Assembly: GCA_034638255.1 (NCBI GenBank)
Contig: JAWPGT010000043.1
Span: forward strand, 124,001-188,000
Origin: Coprinus comatus
Taxonomy: Eukaryota > Basidiomycota > Agaricomycetes > Agaricales > Agaricaceae
Direction: 5' to 3'
DNA length: 64,000 nucleotides
A program made the position numbers and the translations under genes. The notes under the pieces were generated by a model. The model saw nothing but the letters and a program-made list of their open reading frames with translations. It did not search any database and was not told the origin of the DNA. The first letter of the stretch is position 1; every line of letters begins with the position of its first letter. Shown one piece after another: positions 1-12,576 of this stretch.

Positions 1-3000
1 CGAAGATCTGTGAAGTCGAAACTCGACAAGCTTGCTGAATACAAGCGTGCTAGAGAAGGGGGAACGCGTGTTTTGAAGGTAACCATCGCGTACTGACGCG
101 CATCTTAATTCATAAACTCACCTACATACAACACATCCAGGAGGAAGATGCAACGATTTATGATGAAGTGACGGAAGATCAGTACAAGAGAATTGTCAGA
201 GGAAGGCTACAACAGGATGACTTTGTAGTCGATGATGGCGTCGAAGGCTATATGGACAACGGAATGGACGATTGGTTGGAGGAGAATGATGAAGAGTCCG
301 AGGAGGAAGTAAAGACAAAGAGGAAATGTACGTGGCAATGCTATCCCAGCATTGACAGACCCTCTAACCCATATGGCAGCAAAGAAGAAAGCAGCAGAAC
401 CCAGTAAATCCAAGCCAAAGCCAAAGCCACCGGTGCCTGCAGCCCCTTCCATAAGCGCCTACAGACCAGTCGTGTCCGCTGAACAAGAGCAGGACTTCAT
501 GTCTTCTCTTCTCGGGGAACTGGATCAAGTCTCAGCAAAGACCACAATCTCCCGCAAGCGCAAGCCTGTTCCTGACTATACTTCGGACGACAATCTTTCT
601 TCGCCATCCTCATCCAAGTTGAAGTCATACCGTAAGAGGACAGACTACGTGGACATGTCTTCTGATCCTCCAGTAGAAGAGTATTCTTCCGCTAACGAGG
701 ATTTTCTGAGCCCAAAGAAGAAGATGAAAGTAGATGATGGGACCGTTACGCCAACAGCCGAACAGCTCGCAGAACTAGATGTTCATAGCAGTGGGTCGGA
801 CTTCGATTCCTTATTCTTTGACGATATCGATTTCAATGCTCCTATGGACATCGATGAGGATGACTTTAAACCCACAGTCAAGTCAGAACCGGGAATGTCT
901 GCTACAAAGCCCGCCCCACTCAACGGCAAATCGAAAGATATTCCCAAAAAACTACAAATCGGAGACGAGAACGTCAAGCCTTCCTGGTCGAACCTTTACG
1001 AGTCCCTCAAAGTGGAATCACAAGAATCCCTCGGGCCCCTTGGATCATCTCATCTGCCATCAAATTCTACAAACATATCCGCTCTTGAAGACGATGGATC
1101 CTTCAGATTTTTTTGGCTCGATTATCTGGAGACAGATGGAAAAATTTACTTTACAGGGAAATGTAAGGAGAAGAAGACTGGTGTATGGATTTCGTGTTGT
1201 GTTGCTGTGGAGAAAATTCAGCGTAATCTCTTCTGTCTACCCCGAGAGAAGGTTATGGAACAGGATGAAGATGGGGAATTACACGAAACTGATGCTGTTC
1301 CTTCGATGGATGACATTCATGGAGACTTTGAACTTATACGCAAACAATTGGGAATCCGCGTATGGAAGGGAAAGTTCGTGAAACGAAAATATGCCTTCGG
1401 AGAAAAGGACGTTCCTCGACAAGAAACACAATGGCTAAAGGTGGTGTATGGTTTCGATGGTCTGTATCCCTTGTAACACATGTACCTGAAAGCTCACAAG
1501 CCTTCCTAGAACCACAAATTCCTGCACAAGCCGAAAGTCCTAGTATTGCGCGAATCTTCGGCACAAATACTACCGCTTTCGAATTGCTAGTGCTAAAACG
1601 TAAAATTATGGGACCTTGTTGGCTTGAAGTAAAGAGCCCCATTGTAGAAAACAAAGGTGTAAGTACACACGTTCGAGGTTCCCTCTTTGTCTTAACCCGT
1701 CTTTCTAGGTTTCATGGTGTAAACTGGAAGTCACAGTTTCGAGCCCTAAATATATTAACCCTATGGACGAGACCGTGCCCTCTACACCCCGAGATACTCC
1801 ACCACTTACAGTCATGAGCCTAAGTGCTCGTACTGTTCTTAATACTCAGCTTAATCGACAAGAGGTCGTATGTACAAGTAGTCGAACATGGTCAAACTGT
1901 GCGTATATGGTTCGCATATGCTCGTATGGTTGTATTTCTTACACTTATGCATAGTGGTGATTGATGACCCGACGCCACCGGACCAACTACCATGTCGAGT
2001 TCAAACATTCGTTCGCCCGATTGATAAATTCCCGCCCAACTTCGAAGCTTATGCCAAAGCAAATGGAAGGGGTGCTATTATACCCGTTATTAATGAAACT
2101 ATGTTACTCAATCAACTGATACGTACGCAATCGTTTTTGAATTTCGTTATTATGTACTCAAAAGTTCTCAAGAGGAAATATACAAAATGGACCCAGATGT
2201 CATCATTGGCCATGAATTTATTGGTGTTTCCTTAACCTTCATCTTACAACGAATGCAGACTCTCAATGTTAGGAACTGGTCGCGTCTTGGGAGGTTTAGG
2301 CGTGCTAAGTGGCCTAGAATATACCAAGGAACAATTCTGGGCTTCCTCAATGGTCGCATGATGTGTGATCTCGCTAGTGATGGTGCTAAAGTGTGTTTTC
2401 ATGCCAAATCTACTTTCAAATATACACTGATTACAATTACAGAGCATGATTTCATCAACAACTTGGTCCCTAACTGAGATGTGCAGGACCCATCTCAATT
2501 TTGAACGTCCGGAAATCGATGTAGAAGACATAGCAAGTTACCTTGATGGTAGTCGTGGTTCGCCAAAACCGATGCTTGAGTTTGTGCAACATTGTGAACT
2601 AGATGCTCATTACCAAATGGCCATTGCTGCGAAAGTGCAAATCTTGGGATTGACGAAACAATTAACGAACCTTGCTGGTAACTCTTGGTGAGTTAATTTG
2701 TTTTGGTATGTTCATAAAATCAACTCACCAACTATTAGGAATAAAACCCTAAATGGAGGTCGTGCTGAGCGTAACGAATACATTCTTCTCCACGAGTTCC
2801 ATAGACTGAAGTATGTCGTTCCTGACAAGTCGTATGGAAAGAAAATTGTGAAGAAGGAAGATGATGACGCTGACGCACCCAAGACGAAGAAGAAAGATAA
2901 ATACAAGGGAGGTCTCGTCTTTGAACCAAAGCGTGGTTTATGGGACAAGTTTATTCTTGTTATGGATTTCAACTCTTTGTATCCCAGTATCATACAAGAG

Positions 3001-5345
3001 TACAACATCGACTTCACGACTGTTGAACTATTTGAAGTTGACGAGGTACGTTGATGTGTTTGTTAGTTCTATCCCATGTTAATACTGACCTTGGTACTCC
3101 AACAGCATGGCGAAGAAAAGATTCCCGATCCTCCGACACCTGATACCAAGCAAGGTATCCTTCCAAGGCTTATCGCCACCCTTGTTCAACGCCGTCGTCA
3201 CGTAAAGAACCTAATGAAAGATAAATCGGCAACCCATGCAAAGCTATTGCAGTACGATATTAAGCAACAAGCTTTGAAATTGACTGCAAACAGTATGTAT
3301 GGTTGTCTCGGTTTCGAATACTCAAGGTTTTATGCCAGACCTTTGGCCGCCCTTACTACATATAAGGGTCGTGAAATTCTTACACATACAAGAGAGTTGG
3401 CGGAATCTTTGAACCTCGATGTGAGTATATGCATATGCGCTTTATCTGCGTTCTTCGTTCTCCGTTTTGCTTATGTGTTGTTATTTTTTTTCTAGGTCGT
3501 ATATGGTGATACGATTCGGTGTATTCGTTAATTCCGGTGTTACAGAGCTTGCTGAAGCACTGAAGATTTCAGCAATCTTCAAGAAAGCCGTTAATGATCG
3601 ATACAAATTGCTTGAGATTGATTTGGATGCTATTTTCCAAAGACTTTTGTTATTACAAAAAAAGAAATATGCAGCTCTTAAAGTTGAAGATGGTGGTCGT
3701 ACGAAAATTGAAGTGAAAGGTTTGGATATGAAGCGTAGAGAGTATTGTGCTTTATCGAAGAATGTTTCACAGTGAGTATATGATAATCATTTTCATTGTC
3801 ATATTCATTCTTTATTGACATTTTTGCTAGATATATCCTCGATCAAATTTTGTCTGGAGAGATGACGGAGGTTGTGGTTCAGAATATTCATGAGTACTTG
3901 ACAACTGTTGGTGAAAATGTGAGGAATGGATCTACGAAATTGGATGATTTTATCATCTTCAAGGTGATTAATACCTTTACATATCTATTTCTGTGCCAAT
4001 ATTTCTAACATACATCTTGTCTGCCTTGTCTAGCGTTTGGGAAAGAATCCCGAAGATTATCCTGATGCCAAAAATCAACCACATGTCCAAGTCGCTTTAC
4101 GTATGAAAGCTCGAGGAAACGGAAAACATGCTGGAGATGTTATTTCGTATATATTCTGTCGAAAAGAAGGAGAAGAAAGTTCGAAATCGGCACAAGCCGA
4201 TCGTGCTATGCATCCTGATGAAGTACGAAAATCGAATGGTGAATTGAAAATAGGTAGGTAACCCCATAATCTCGGTCCCTCAATCTCAATCCAGGCTTTT
4301 TTTTGCTTGCTAACGTGCCTATTTCCTCTTAGATCATGATTTCTATTTGTCACAACAAGTGCTTCCGCCTATTGAGCGTCTCTGTGATCCTATAGAAGGC
4401 ACAGATCGTTCTCGATTGGCTGAATGTCTTGGTAAGTCCCAAAACACTTTCAATTATTCAGTCGCTGAGTCAATTCCATTCTTGTTTTCATTGTATCTTC
4501 ATTAGGTCTTGATCCTCTTCGTTTCAAGAGTTCATCGTCAGGTGGTCTTGATGAAAGGGCATTTGTACCTTTGGATTCTCAGCTATCTGATCAAGAACGC
4601 TTCAAAGATGCAACACCTTTCCAAATTCAGTGTAGGAGTTGTAAAGGACAATTGAACTTTGCTCCTGTACATGACCGTGAGGTAAGTTACTCACATTATT
4701 ATTTTTTACTCGATTTTTGTTTATTTTCTTTAAATACTTTTTTTTCAGAGATCAATTGTCCAACCAGCCGGTTTCATTTGTCCAGGTTGCGAAGAAAAAT
4801 TCTCTATAGCTAGTCTTGAAACACAACTTGAAGTTCAGATTCGTAATGCTATCGGGAAATATTATGAAGGTTGGACGGTTTGTGATGAACCTACTTGTAG
4901 GAATAGAACTAGGATGATGAGTGTTTATGGAAGAAGGTGTTTACAACGTGATTGTAGAGGTACCGTTGCTTTTGAGGTGAGCTAGTTTTTTTTCGTACTT
5001 TTTTGTTTTTATTTTTTCCACGTTCACTCATGCTTTTCTTTCAGTATACGGATAAAGATATCCATAATCAGTTGAAATATTTCGTTTATTTGTTCGACGG
5101 TGAAAAAGCTATATCAGCAGCAAAAGGATCAACATCAGCTGGTACGTTTGTTTACCATGTTCGCCTGTTTGCTAAAAGTTTTTTGTAATATTTCTGTCAC
5201 CCTATTTATAGATAGCGTGTATGCAATCGCAATGCAACATAAAGAAGATTTAAAAAACTTATCTGGTTGTGTGGATAAGTATTTGAACATGTCTGGATAT
5301 CATTGGGTGGATTTGAAGAATCTGTTTTCGATAATGAGGATTTAA
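1..5345 (+). CDS. POL1: DNA polymerase alpha catalytic subunit (5'-partial), with a frame break in motif C
   Basis: Catalytic subunit of the primase-polymerase complex that starts DNA synthesis in the nucleus. The reading frame is open at base 1, so the 5' end lies outside the window. About 17 short introns are inferred, for example 79-139, 1451-1500, 2123-2172, 3421-3495 and 5141-5210. Visible hallmarks are an acidic N-terminal region, FGTNT...[18 protein letters not shown], motif [12 protein letters not shown] near 2964-2996, motif [14 protein letters not shown] near 3280-3318, [21 protein letters not shown], and C-terminal cysteine pairs (CRSC, CPGC, CDEPTC) that bind zinc or an iron-sulfur cluster in this family. 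Family assignment is very secure. The oddity is motif C: the exon from 3496 reads VVYGDT and then runs into a TAA at 3529, while the expected continuation ([14 protein letters not shown]) is open in another frame. The stop at 5343-5345 follows a normal B-family polymerase C-terminus. Confidence 0.93.
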
Positions 5346-5829
5346 ATTTAAACTAGCTCTTGAATTGTTTGAGGGAAATTTATCTTTACCTTCGTGTAAG
5401 CCTTCGTGTAATTTTATACTCATTTCCGATATGATTCGTGTTAGTTTCTAATATAAATGATCACATCTTGTTCTTATGCGTCTGTATCCTCTTATTCTGT
5501 CCAATACACAGGCGAGGATTATAGTAAATTAAAGATTGAAAAATTGCTAAGATACAAAAACATAGATTCCGATACTAATACAAGACCCATAAATCTCTCA
5601 TGAACCAACAACCGTCGTAGCATATACTAAAGTATAAATTTATTCAGATGTAGGCCAAGCATGTCGCAAGATATCTGTCTCGTTTTTATAGATCTCCACT
5701 ACAAAACTTGTTTTTCTCCCAAACATCTTCAGAAGAGAATGGAATCGTACGCGATGAGTTGGAAATGTTAGGATAATCATGGTGGTATACTAGGGTATAC
5801 CATGTCCTTGATGTCTACGAGCCTGGTAT
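5346..5829. other. 3' flank of POL1 and intergenic sequence
   Basis: Polymerase alpha 3' UTR followed by AT-rich sequence. A short open stretch on the minus strand (about 5650-5760) could be a trailing exon of the F-box/LRR relic to the right, but nothing conserved is recognisable. Confidence 0.4.
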
Positions 5830-6545
5830 CTACTTCATTGAAATCGAGATGTCTGCCCTGGGTAACTCACTTAAACTGGCCTCCAAATCGATATATTTTG
5901 CTCCATCTGCATTCACGATTAAGACGTGTAGTCCGGGCAACCGTTAACTGTAACGCACAAGAGCCTTCATGAGAGGTAATGGTGATTTCCGAGTCCAAGT
6001 ATCCCCAGTATCAACTTTACCCATTATGAGGTGTTTAAGACTTTGAAGATGGTTGAGAGCAACAGGAAACTCCAGGAGTCCATTGATCTCCATGTTCCAA
6101 GATAATTCCAAGTACAATCTTGTAAATTTTGTGTCGAAGTCAATTTTATAGAGAAAGGAACCTGTCCAACGTAAAGTTCGCAGATTAGGAGATACGTCAA
6201 GAGATAGAGACAGATCGTCTGAAGACCAATCAAGATGTTCCATATTCTTGAATTTGAAGCCTTTTTCGAAAAAGGAGTCTTTGGAAGAGGGTAGGTTGGA
6301 AATGCGACAATATATCGGTTTGAGTAAGATCAAGGGAAATGATCTGCTCGCAAGGTAAGGAACGTAAGGTGAAGTTCATTTCTGGGGCTGGATATATGCC
6401 AAAAATACGAACCATATACCAAGTTAATGATTTCAGGATCACTAAACTCGCTGCAAAGATCTCGGAAATGGATTTCCACGGGGATATTGCGGGCGTTGAA
6501 AAAAGCATGTTGTGACTTATTCGAATGTGGACTGGTTGCTTTCAA
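5830..6545 (-). pseudogene. Decayed F-box/LRR-type gene
   Basis: Minus-strand fragments read as leucine-rich repeat sequence of the kind found in agaricomycete F-box proteins: LPCEQIISLDLTQT, NMEHLDWSSDDLSLSLD and SPNLRTLRW, then LPGLHVLIVNADGAKYIDL near the end. The pieces sit in different frames around 6310-6340. An in-frame TAA (plus-strand 5944-5946) interrupts the last part, after which the same frame stays coding-like down to a stop at 5830. No F-box helix is visible at the N-terminus. I read this as a relic, although one or two of the breaks could be unrecognised introns. Family assignment rests on repeat character only. Confidence 0.45.
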
Positions 6546-6621
6546 GCTTCAATTTCAATGGATTTCCACAAAGAGGGAAAAGGGAAAGCCACACAGCACC
6601 AGCTTTTACAGACAATACTGA

Positions 6622-7253
6622 AGCACATTAATTGACGATTATCATTCCACTGTCCAGGTCGGAATCCCCATTTCCCAATCTCCGCCAGTTTTCTTTCGTG
6701 ACGCTATGATTTAATTTTTATACCACCTATCAGGGTTTTGATATATGTTCCCCAGCCCCATTACTACAAGAGCATTCATATTTCGCCTTGGGAAAAGACT
6801 CACTTGTGTACATTTGGAGAGCTGACTTGTCGACCAATGTTTCCCCAGCTCTTGTTACAGTGCCAAAGGTGTTCAATATAGACCCCGTTGGAACTAAAAA
6901 GAGATTGTTGAGCTGGTGTGCCACAGATGAGCTAGGGAAATTTCTCAGAGTAATGCCAATGCTTACATCTCCCGAGCCTTCAAAGTATTGAGTGCTAGGA
7001 CATACTGTATTGCTCGCAAAGTATAAAGTGGGCGCTCTGAGACGTGCTCGTGGGTTCGAGCGGTTGTGCTTACTTGTTGGAATTATGATGGATCATGGCA
7101 CTACATTACCACAAATTTCTTCGTGCAAAAGCTGGAACAGGTAGGAGGAGTGAACCAGAGATGGTTTCTCTTTAAATAACAAGTATCTGCCTAGCTTATT
7201 ATATAGTCCTCATAATCACCCGGGAATTTTGTTAAAAAATGTTTAAAAAATTA
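6622..7253. other. Intergenic, no gene seen
   Basis: Short open stretches only, with no conserved motif and no convincing splice structure. It ends at the 3' side of the tRNA-Asp gene. Confidence 0.4.
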
Positions 7254-7336
7254 CTCTCTGTCGGGGAGTCGAACCCCGCTTTCGCGCGGTCACTTGCAAT
7301 GACAGGCGCGTGTACTAACCGATATACTAACAGAGA
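7254..7336 (-). tRNA. tRNA-Asp (GTC) with an 11-nt intron
   Basis: Read on the minus strand, all arms fold. The acceptor TCTCTGT (7330-7336) pairs with ACAGAGA (7255-7261), with discriminator G at 7254. The D stem is GTAT/GTAC-like with GG in the loop. The anticodon stem is CGCGC/GCGCG, and the T arm is CGGGG-TTCGACT-CCCCG. The anticodon loop becomes CTGTCAC once an 11-nt insert (7289-7299) is removed. The insert lies exactly between positions 37 and 38, the canonical nuclear tRNA intron site. Anticodon GTC and discriminator G73 both fit aspartate. The mature length would be 72 nt before CCA addition. Confidence 0.92.
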
Positions 7337-7437
7337 CATAATATTACTAGATGTGTTTAAACTTCAACAGAGCAGTTGTGTAATAATAATCTTTGAGTGC
7401 ATATTTATAATTTGTTTAGCCAATCTGAGATTTGATC

Positions 7438-8597
7438 CCCAGTGAAAAAAGTATATCGGTATTCCTAACAATACCTGAGAAAATATGACTCAGATTTTCT
7501 CAGGTAGAGTTATGAGAAGTCACGAAATCCGGACACTTTTCGTCCTCATTTCATGACTTCTCATAACTTTACCTGACTTTTCCCACGGTAAAGTCGAAAG
7601 TTATGAGAAGTCATTTTCTATCCATACGGATAGGCATGGGTATGTAACAATACATCAGAAAACATCACATAATATGACACTAATATGATGAATTTCCGCT
7701 TAATACGCCTCAACAAAATATGAGAATTTCCATGAGCTGACAAATTATACTTATTATCACATTTATTATATATTATCTTATATGTATTTATATGTATTTA
7801 TACTTGTTGTCATATTTATATATATTATAATTCTAATTATTATTAATTTAAAGTAATTAAAGCTATTGTTGTTACCAGCTGGAATTGAACTTGGTATCTA
7901 ATGACTATCTTATCTGCAATAATACCGCTATATACTACAAAGTTACACAAATTTTACGGCACTAGTACTATTATTAATATAAAACTCAATGTGACTTTGA
8001 GTTACACTGGTTGTTCCTGCCGGCTCATTACATACACCATACCCACGTTCCATTGTCCAGAGGGAGGAAGTGGATAGAACGAAGAATAACAAACCGAAGT
8101 TCGAATGGCGAACATTCGGATGCGTACATTTCAATGAACAAGGTTGAATAGAAATGTTTGGTTCTGCTCGGAGGGTGTGAAGGGTGTGAAATTGGAATCG
8201 AGGTGCCGATACTGGTTCACAAAGCGTGTATAAGGTATGTGATACTCGAACCGAACGTATTATTTTATTTCTAATATACTCATTAACTAGTGCTAGACCT
8301 CTTTCGAATGTACTGTAATATATTTGTATATACCATCTTGCTCGTTCGCATATGTCTTGCATGCGAACATATCTATACCATCAAAACTTTTCAACATTTC
8401 CCACGCTAATTACTCTCAATGACATCACAGGCAATATCTGAGATTATATGAGTCTGACGCTAAACTCACGAAATCTGATATAATGTCAGATTTACTTAGA
8501 TGTTCGACTCAAGTTTTCTTATAAATACTTATATTTTGTTTTCGGACTCATGAATACTTACAAATAGTTATAAACACTCATATTTTTTTTCACTGGG
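7438..8597. mobile_element. hAT-like non-autonomous element, copy 1 (1.16 kb)
   Basis: The ends are inverted: CCCAGTGAAAAAA at the left and TTTTTTTTCACTGGG at the right. The 8-mer ATTTGATC lies immediately left (7430-7437) and again at 8600-8607, two bases beyond the right end, which fits an 8-bp target-site duplication as made by hAT transposases. A nearly identical copy lies at 47,295-48,452. There is no transposase: the open stretch on the minus strand (7943-8362) has no recognisable domain. Inside are a near-perfect 61-bp hairpin (7508-7568) and a tRNA-like stretch on the minus strand around 7865-7945. Right of the hairpin is A/T-rich sequence with repeated TATTTATATG words. Confidence 0.8.
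7508..7568. repeat. Hairpin inside hAT-like copy 1
   Basis: Inverted arms of about 21 nt (AGTTATGAGAAGTCA and its complement at the ends) are separated by about 19 nt, with one mismatch. The same hairpin in copy 2 (47,364-47,424) is perfect. A third half-copy of the arm follows about 35 nt downstream in both elements. Confidence 0.75.
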
Positions 8598-8607
8598 AAA
8601 TTTGATC

Positions 8608-11084
8608 GATCGATAATCCCGTGGACATGACATTTGAACTAAACACTGCACCAGTGACTTGGTAATCCACACAGATTATCAAGTACTAGTGAGTATTTAT
8701 CCAAGCTTTATTTTACTTGTGAGCGTGGGTCTCAGAGTAAAGTTTAGGTATGTTTTTGATAATCCAGTTAGATTATCGAGTCACCCACGCAGTGTATCGA
8801 TGATTCACGACTTCGTGTTTGCCTCCTTTTCCGGAGTGTTTCAATTCAAACTTTGGAGAGCCCCGGCGCAAACGTCATGAAAGATTCTAGTAAAGCGATA
8901 ATCTCCGTCTGCGAAAATGACGGTTTTATGTCATATTAGCTCATAATTGGGTTGTCATAACCATCATAACCAAGCCTTGTGATAGATTTCCAATAGAATG
9001 TGACTTGTATCAGAGGGGTTTTATTGCGGCTTGATAGCCCCTGACATTTATGAATAGAAAAGGCTGGCAGGTAAATTTTCTTCTATGCACTCCTATTTCC
9101 TATCATCCAAGCGTTGAAAAGCTGTAGAAAAGCGGTGAAAAATGCGATGATGGGACTTGTGAAATTTCAGACTCCCATACAGCAGTGATGGTTCCTTTTA
9201 GCAGCAGGTGTGATTTTGTCTTCTTAATATGATTTGCACCCTTCTAACTGTACATTTCTCATTTCGAAGATGCACTGTTATGTTTCCACGAAGCCCGGTG
9301 AAGGGACGGTCTGTACGGTAGAATTGGAAAGAGTAATCTGCATCAGAACACCGCAAGAAATTGTTTGGAGTCTTCTGTATCAGTGCACTCCACCTCATAT
9401 AAGGAGAAACATTAACTTCGGCGGCGAATTTCATGTAGTGAGGGAATTGCGTCATCACAAGAGGTTGAAATGCGCTCACAGGTGATGTATATGTGTATAT
9501 GGTGATGTTCAAATGATTTGTCAGGTCTAGTGCAACGGACATCAATTTCGTTCCGCATCTTATTTTTGTAGTGACGTTTATGTTTTAAACTTCCTGAGTG
9601 TGGAGAGAAAGAGAGTCATTAAAATTTCATTTATACCACAAAACATCATACATAACAGGCTCACCCATCCCCTCTCTGCACGTGGTCGAAGCCACAAGCA
9701 GCTGTTTTACGTAAACATACATAACAGATATTGTCAGGTTCAGTCTGACCGTGAGACACTGACCCTGGGCCACGTTTTTCGACGGACATGAGTAGTCAGT
9801 GAACACCGAACATTGATGACACTCGTTGCTAACGCGCGTACATACTCATTCACCGAGTGCTTTGAAGGGTTTTTTTCACCTGGTTCTCACACAGAAACGA
9901 GCATCTCAATAGGGTGGTCTTCCATCCTACCGATCGCGGTTCTCTTCAGGTCCTTCGTTCTGCTTACTTCGCGCTCGTACTTATCAACTACGCAGCTCCG
10001 ATGTTCCTTCCGACCTGCCAGTCGCTATACATCTGGTTGATGATCCTGTCGTGCCTGCGTATTTAAGACGCGAAAACCCTTTTCATTTCGCTTTGAACCC
10101 TGATGCATAAATGGTTTACTTGGCCCAAACATATGTCTCTCGAGGGTTGTAGTTGCTAGTGCGTATATGCGTTGAAATTTTTTAAATTGGGCTTCCATTG
10201 CACCGCGTTAACATGCGCTCACAATTGGTCGGTCTGCATTTACCCTCTGCCCAAATGAAACTCTTTGTGGCGGCGGTCTTTTCTACCACACCCTGAATGC
10301 GCCTTGAAAGCTACGCTTAATGATGACACACCCATTCATATTCTTCCTGCATCAAAAAACTCGCGCTCATTGTTTCTACTGACGACAGGAAGCTTGTGTC
10401 AACGTCATTTATTTCTCGCATTGAGTAAATGGCCAGGTTATGCTTCCTGGAGCTTGGCGCCTTCTTGAAGAGAGTAATAGCCTCACGTCTATGAACGCAT
10501 GCCCCACGTTAGTAGAATCTGTAGTTGGCGTCATGAGATCGAAAGCAGAGGTAAATTTACCCAAACCCGACTCAAACTTGCTTTGTGAAAGTTTAATGAT
10601 GCCTAATTACAAGCTCAGCTTACGGTATTGAGGACGAAACATCACCTCAGGGTTGAGTTTAGGCAGGGTTTTTCACGGTTTTTCCGTATCATGTGAACAT
10701 CGCATGTTTAAAAATTCAAGCCACCCGTCTTGTAAATGACAAGGAATGGAGGACCACTTGAAGCTTGAAGGCCACTCATATCTGGTTTACAGTCGTAAAA
10801 CAACACGTACAACTCGAAACCTTGCTCGGGCCTTCGTCTGATACCTTTTAGTGGGATATATCCCGAGTCCAAGATCTAGTTCCCGACAGACCCAGATCAA
10901 GAACCCATTAGGCAACCTACGAATGTAGGTAAAATTAATGTACCACCGACCCGGGACACCATCCTCTCGAGGGCTATAAGAAGCCTACTCCTATGAGCCT
11001 AAGGCTTCAGACATCTTTGTCCCAGCGCATCCTGTATTATTCTATTCCTTCCTCTTTCTCGTCTCAAGACTTCCACTTTTGACA
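8608..11084. other. 2.5-kb intergenic stretch without a recognised gene
   Basis: Both strands hold only short open stretches (the longest, 115 codons, on the minus strand at 9198-9545) with no family signature and no consistent splice pattern. The last few hundred bases, ending in pyrimidine-rich sequence before the ATG at 11085, presumably hold the aquaporin promoter and 5' UTR. Confidence 0.4.
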
Positions 11085-12576
11085 ATGTCGATGAATTCTC
11101 CCCCTTCTGTTAACGGGTCTGGCTTTGCTGTTCCAGAAGACAAATCCAAAGAACGCCATCACTTGCATGAAGGGGATCCAATACTGCACCAAGACAATGA
11201 AAATACCAATGCATTCATCTATTACCGGTACGACCAGTTCTTCAGATTTTTAACACCACTCATACTTGTGCCATTGATAGTGGGATTCTCGCAGAATATG
11301 CAGGAGAATTTGTTGGAACAATGATGATCATCGTATTCGGTATTGGGTCCAATTGTCAAGTCACTCTTTCAAACAACCCGGGTGTTGTTGCTAGTCCTGC
11401 AGGAGTACGTTAATTCTTTTTTTCTACTATTGATATTGAAGTGTTAACACGACTCGCATCTCTGTAGGACTGGGCATCGCTCAGCATGAGTTGGGGTGCT
11501 GGTACGTTATTTTCACGATGCCTAGACTTCATGACTAGTTTTATTCAACACCCGTACAATTATGTAGGCGTTGCATTGGGCGCTTGGATCTCGGGAGGTC
11601 ACATCAACCCTGCTGTGAGTGTCATTAATTTTCTTCAATGCAATCAGCAAATTTTTCATTCATTTCCGCTGTACTTACTGATTGATCGGCTGGTTAATTT
11701 AGGTCACATTGGCGATGGCAGTCTGGCGAGGATTTTCTTGGAAGAAAGTACCAGGATATATCCTTTCTCAGTTGTCCGGCGCGCTCGTTGGCGCTGCGAT
11801 CATCTATGGAAACTATTTCCATGCAATTGATATTGTTGAGGGAGGTTCTGGGACTAGGACGATGTTGACTGCTGGATTGTTTGGTACTGTTCCCGTAAGT
11901 CATTTTTACTTGAATAATTTCTTTCAAGGTTTGATTCCCTGAGCGTTGATCGTTGATCATTCCTTTTTGTTCACAGGTATCATACATGACGGCAGTGTCA
12001 TGCTTCTTCTCCGAGTTCCTTGGAACGGCAATTTTGATGCTGGGAATATTAGCATTGACCGATAAGAAGAATAATCTTCCCCCCGCTTTGGTTCCCGTGG
12101 GCTTGTTCATCGTGTTTACTGGTATCGTGGCATGCTTGGGTTGGGAAACTAGTATGTTCCGTTTTCATGTCATTATGCTAGTCACCTGAAGTAACTGATT
12201 CCAATTCATAGGTTTCGCACTGAACCCTGCTCGTGATCTCGGTCCACGTCTCCTTACCGCAATGGTTGGGTATGGAGGACAAGTCTTTTCCATGAGGAGG
12301 TACGATAGTCAACCGCTAACTCGTTTTGCTAGACCTTTACAACTGATTACGTTTGTCTCCAGTCATTACTGGATTTGGGGTCCGATCATCGCTACTATCC
12401 TCGGTGCTCAAGTTGCTACGTTGTTTTATGATTTGCTTATCTATACTGGGAAGGACAGTTTGATTTACAAGACGTGAGTCTCCTGTCTTCCCCTCAAAGG
12501 AGGTTTAAATGTTAACTTTATTCTTAGGTTTGGACCCCGTTCAAACGTTTCCGATCAAACCCATTCCATGGCTTAA
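11085..12576 (+). CDS. Aquaglyceroporin (MIP family channel)
   Basis: Six-helix membrane channel for water and/or glycerol. Exons join into one frame across short introns, including about 11229-11281, 11405-11467 and 11502-11567. Both half-helix signatures are present: [15 protein letters not shown] in the first half and [12 protein letters not shown] in the second. The aspartate after NPAR is the usual mark of glycerol-conducting members rather than strict aquaporins. The cytosolic N-terminus (about 50 residues) is hydrophilic. The hydrophobic segments [53 protein letters not shown] and [18 protein letters not shown] are clear. The stop is at 12574-12576 after a short polar tail. The start at 11085 is the first ATG in the exon. 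The substrate cannot be settled from sequence alone. Confidence 0.9.

Noticed and set aside
779..1381. 200-codon frame within the polymerase alpha exon
   Set aside because: Shadow of the real POL1 frame, which carries conserved family sequence.
7943..8362. 139-codon open stretch on the minus strand inside the hAT-like element
   Set aside because: Broken in copy 2, no domain, composition like the surrounding element; not a gene.
9198..9545. 115-codon open stretch on the minus strand
   Set aside because: No motif, no neighbouring exons, no codon-level conservation evidence; chance ORF likely.
11694..12110. 138-codon minus-strand frame over the aquaglyceroporin
   Set aside because: Antisense shadow spanning introns of the real gene.
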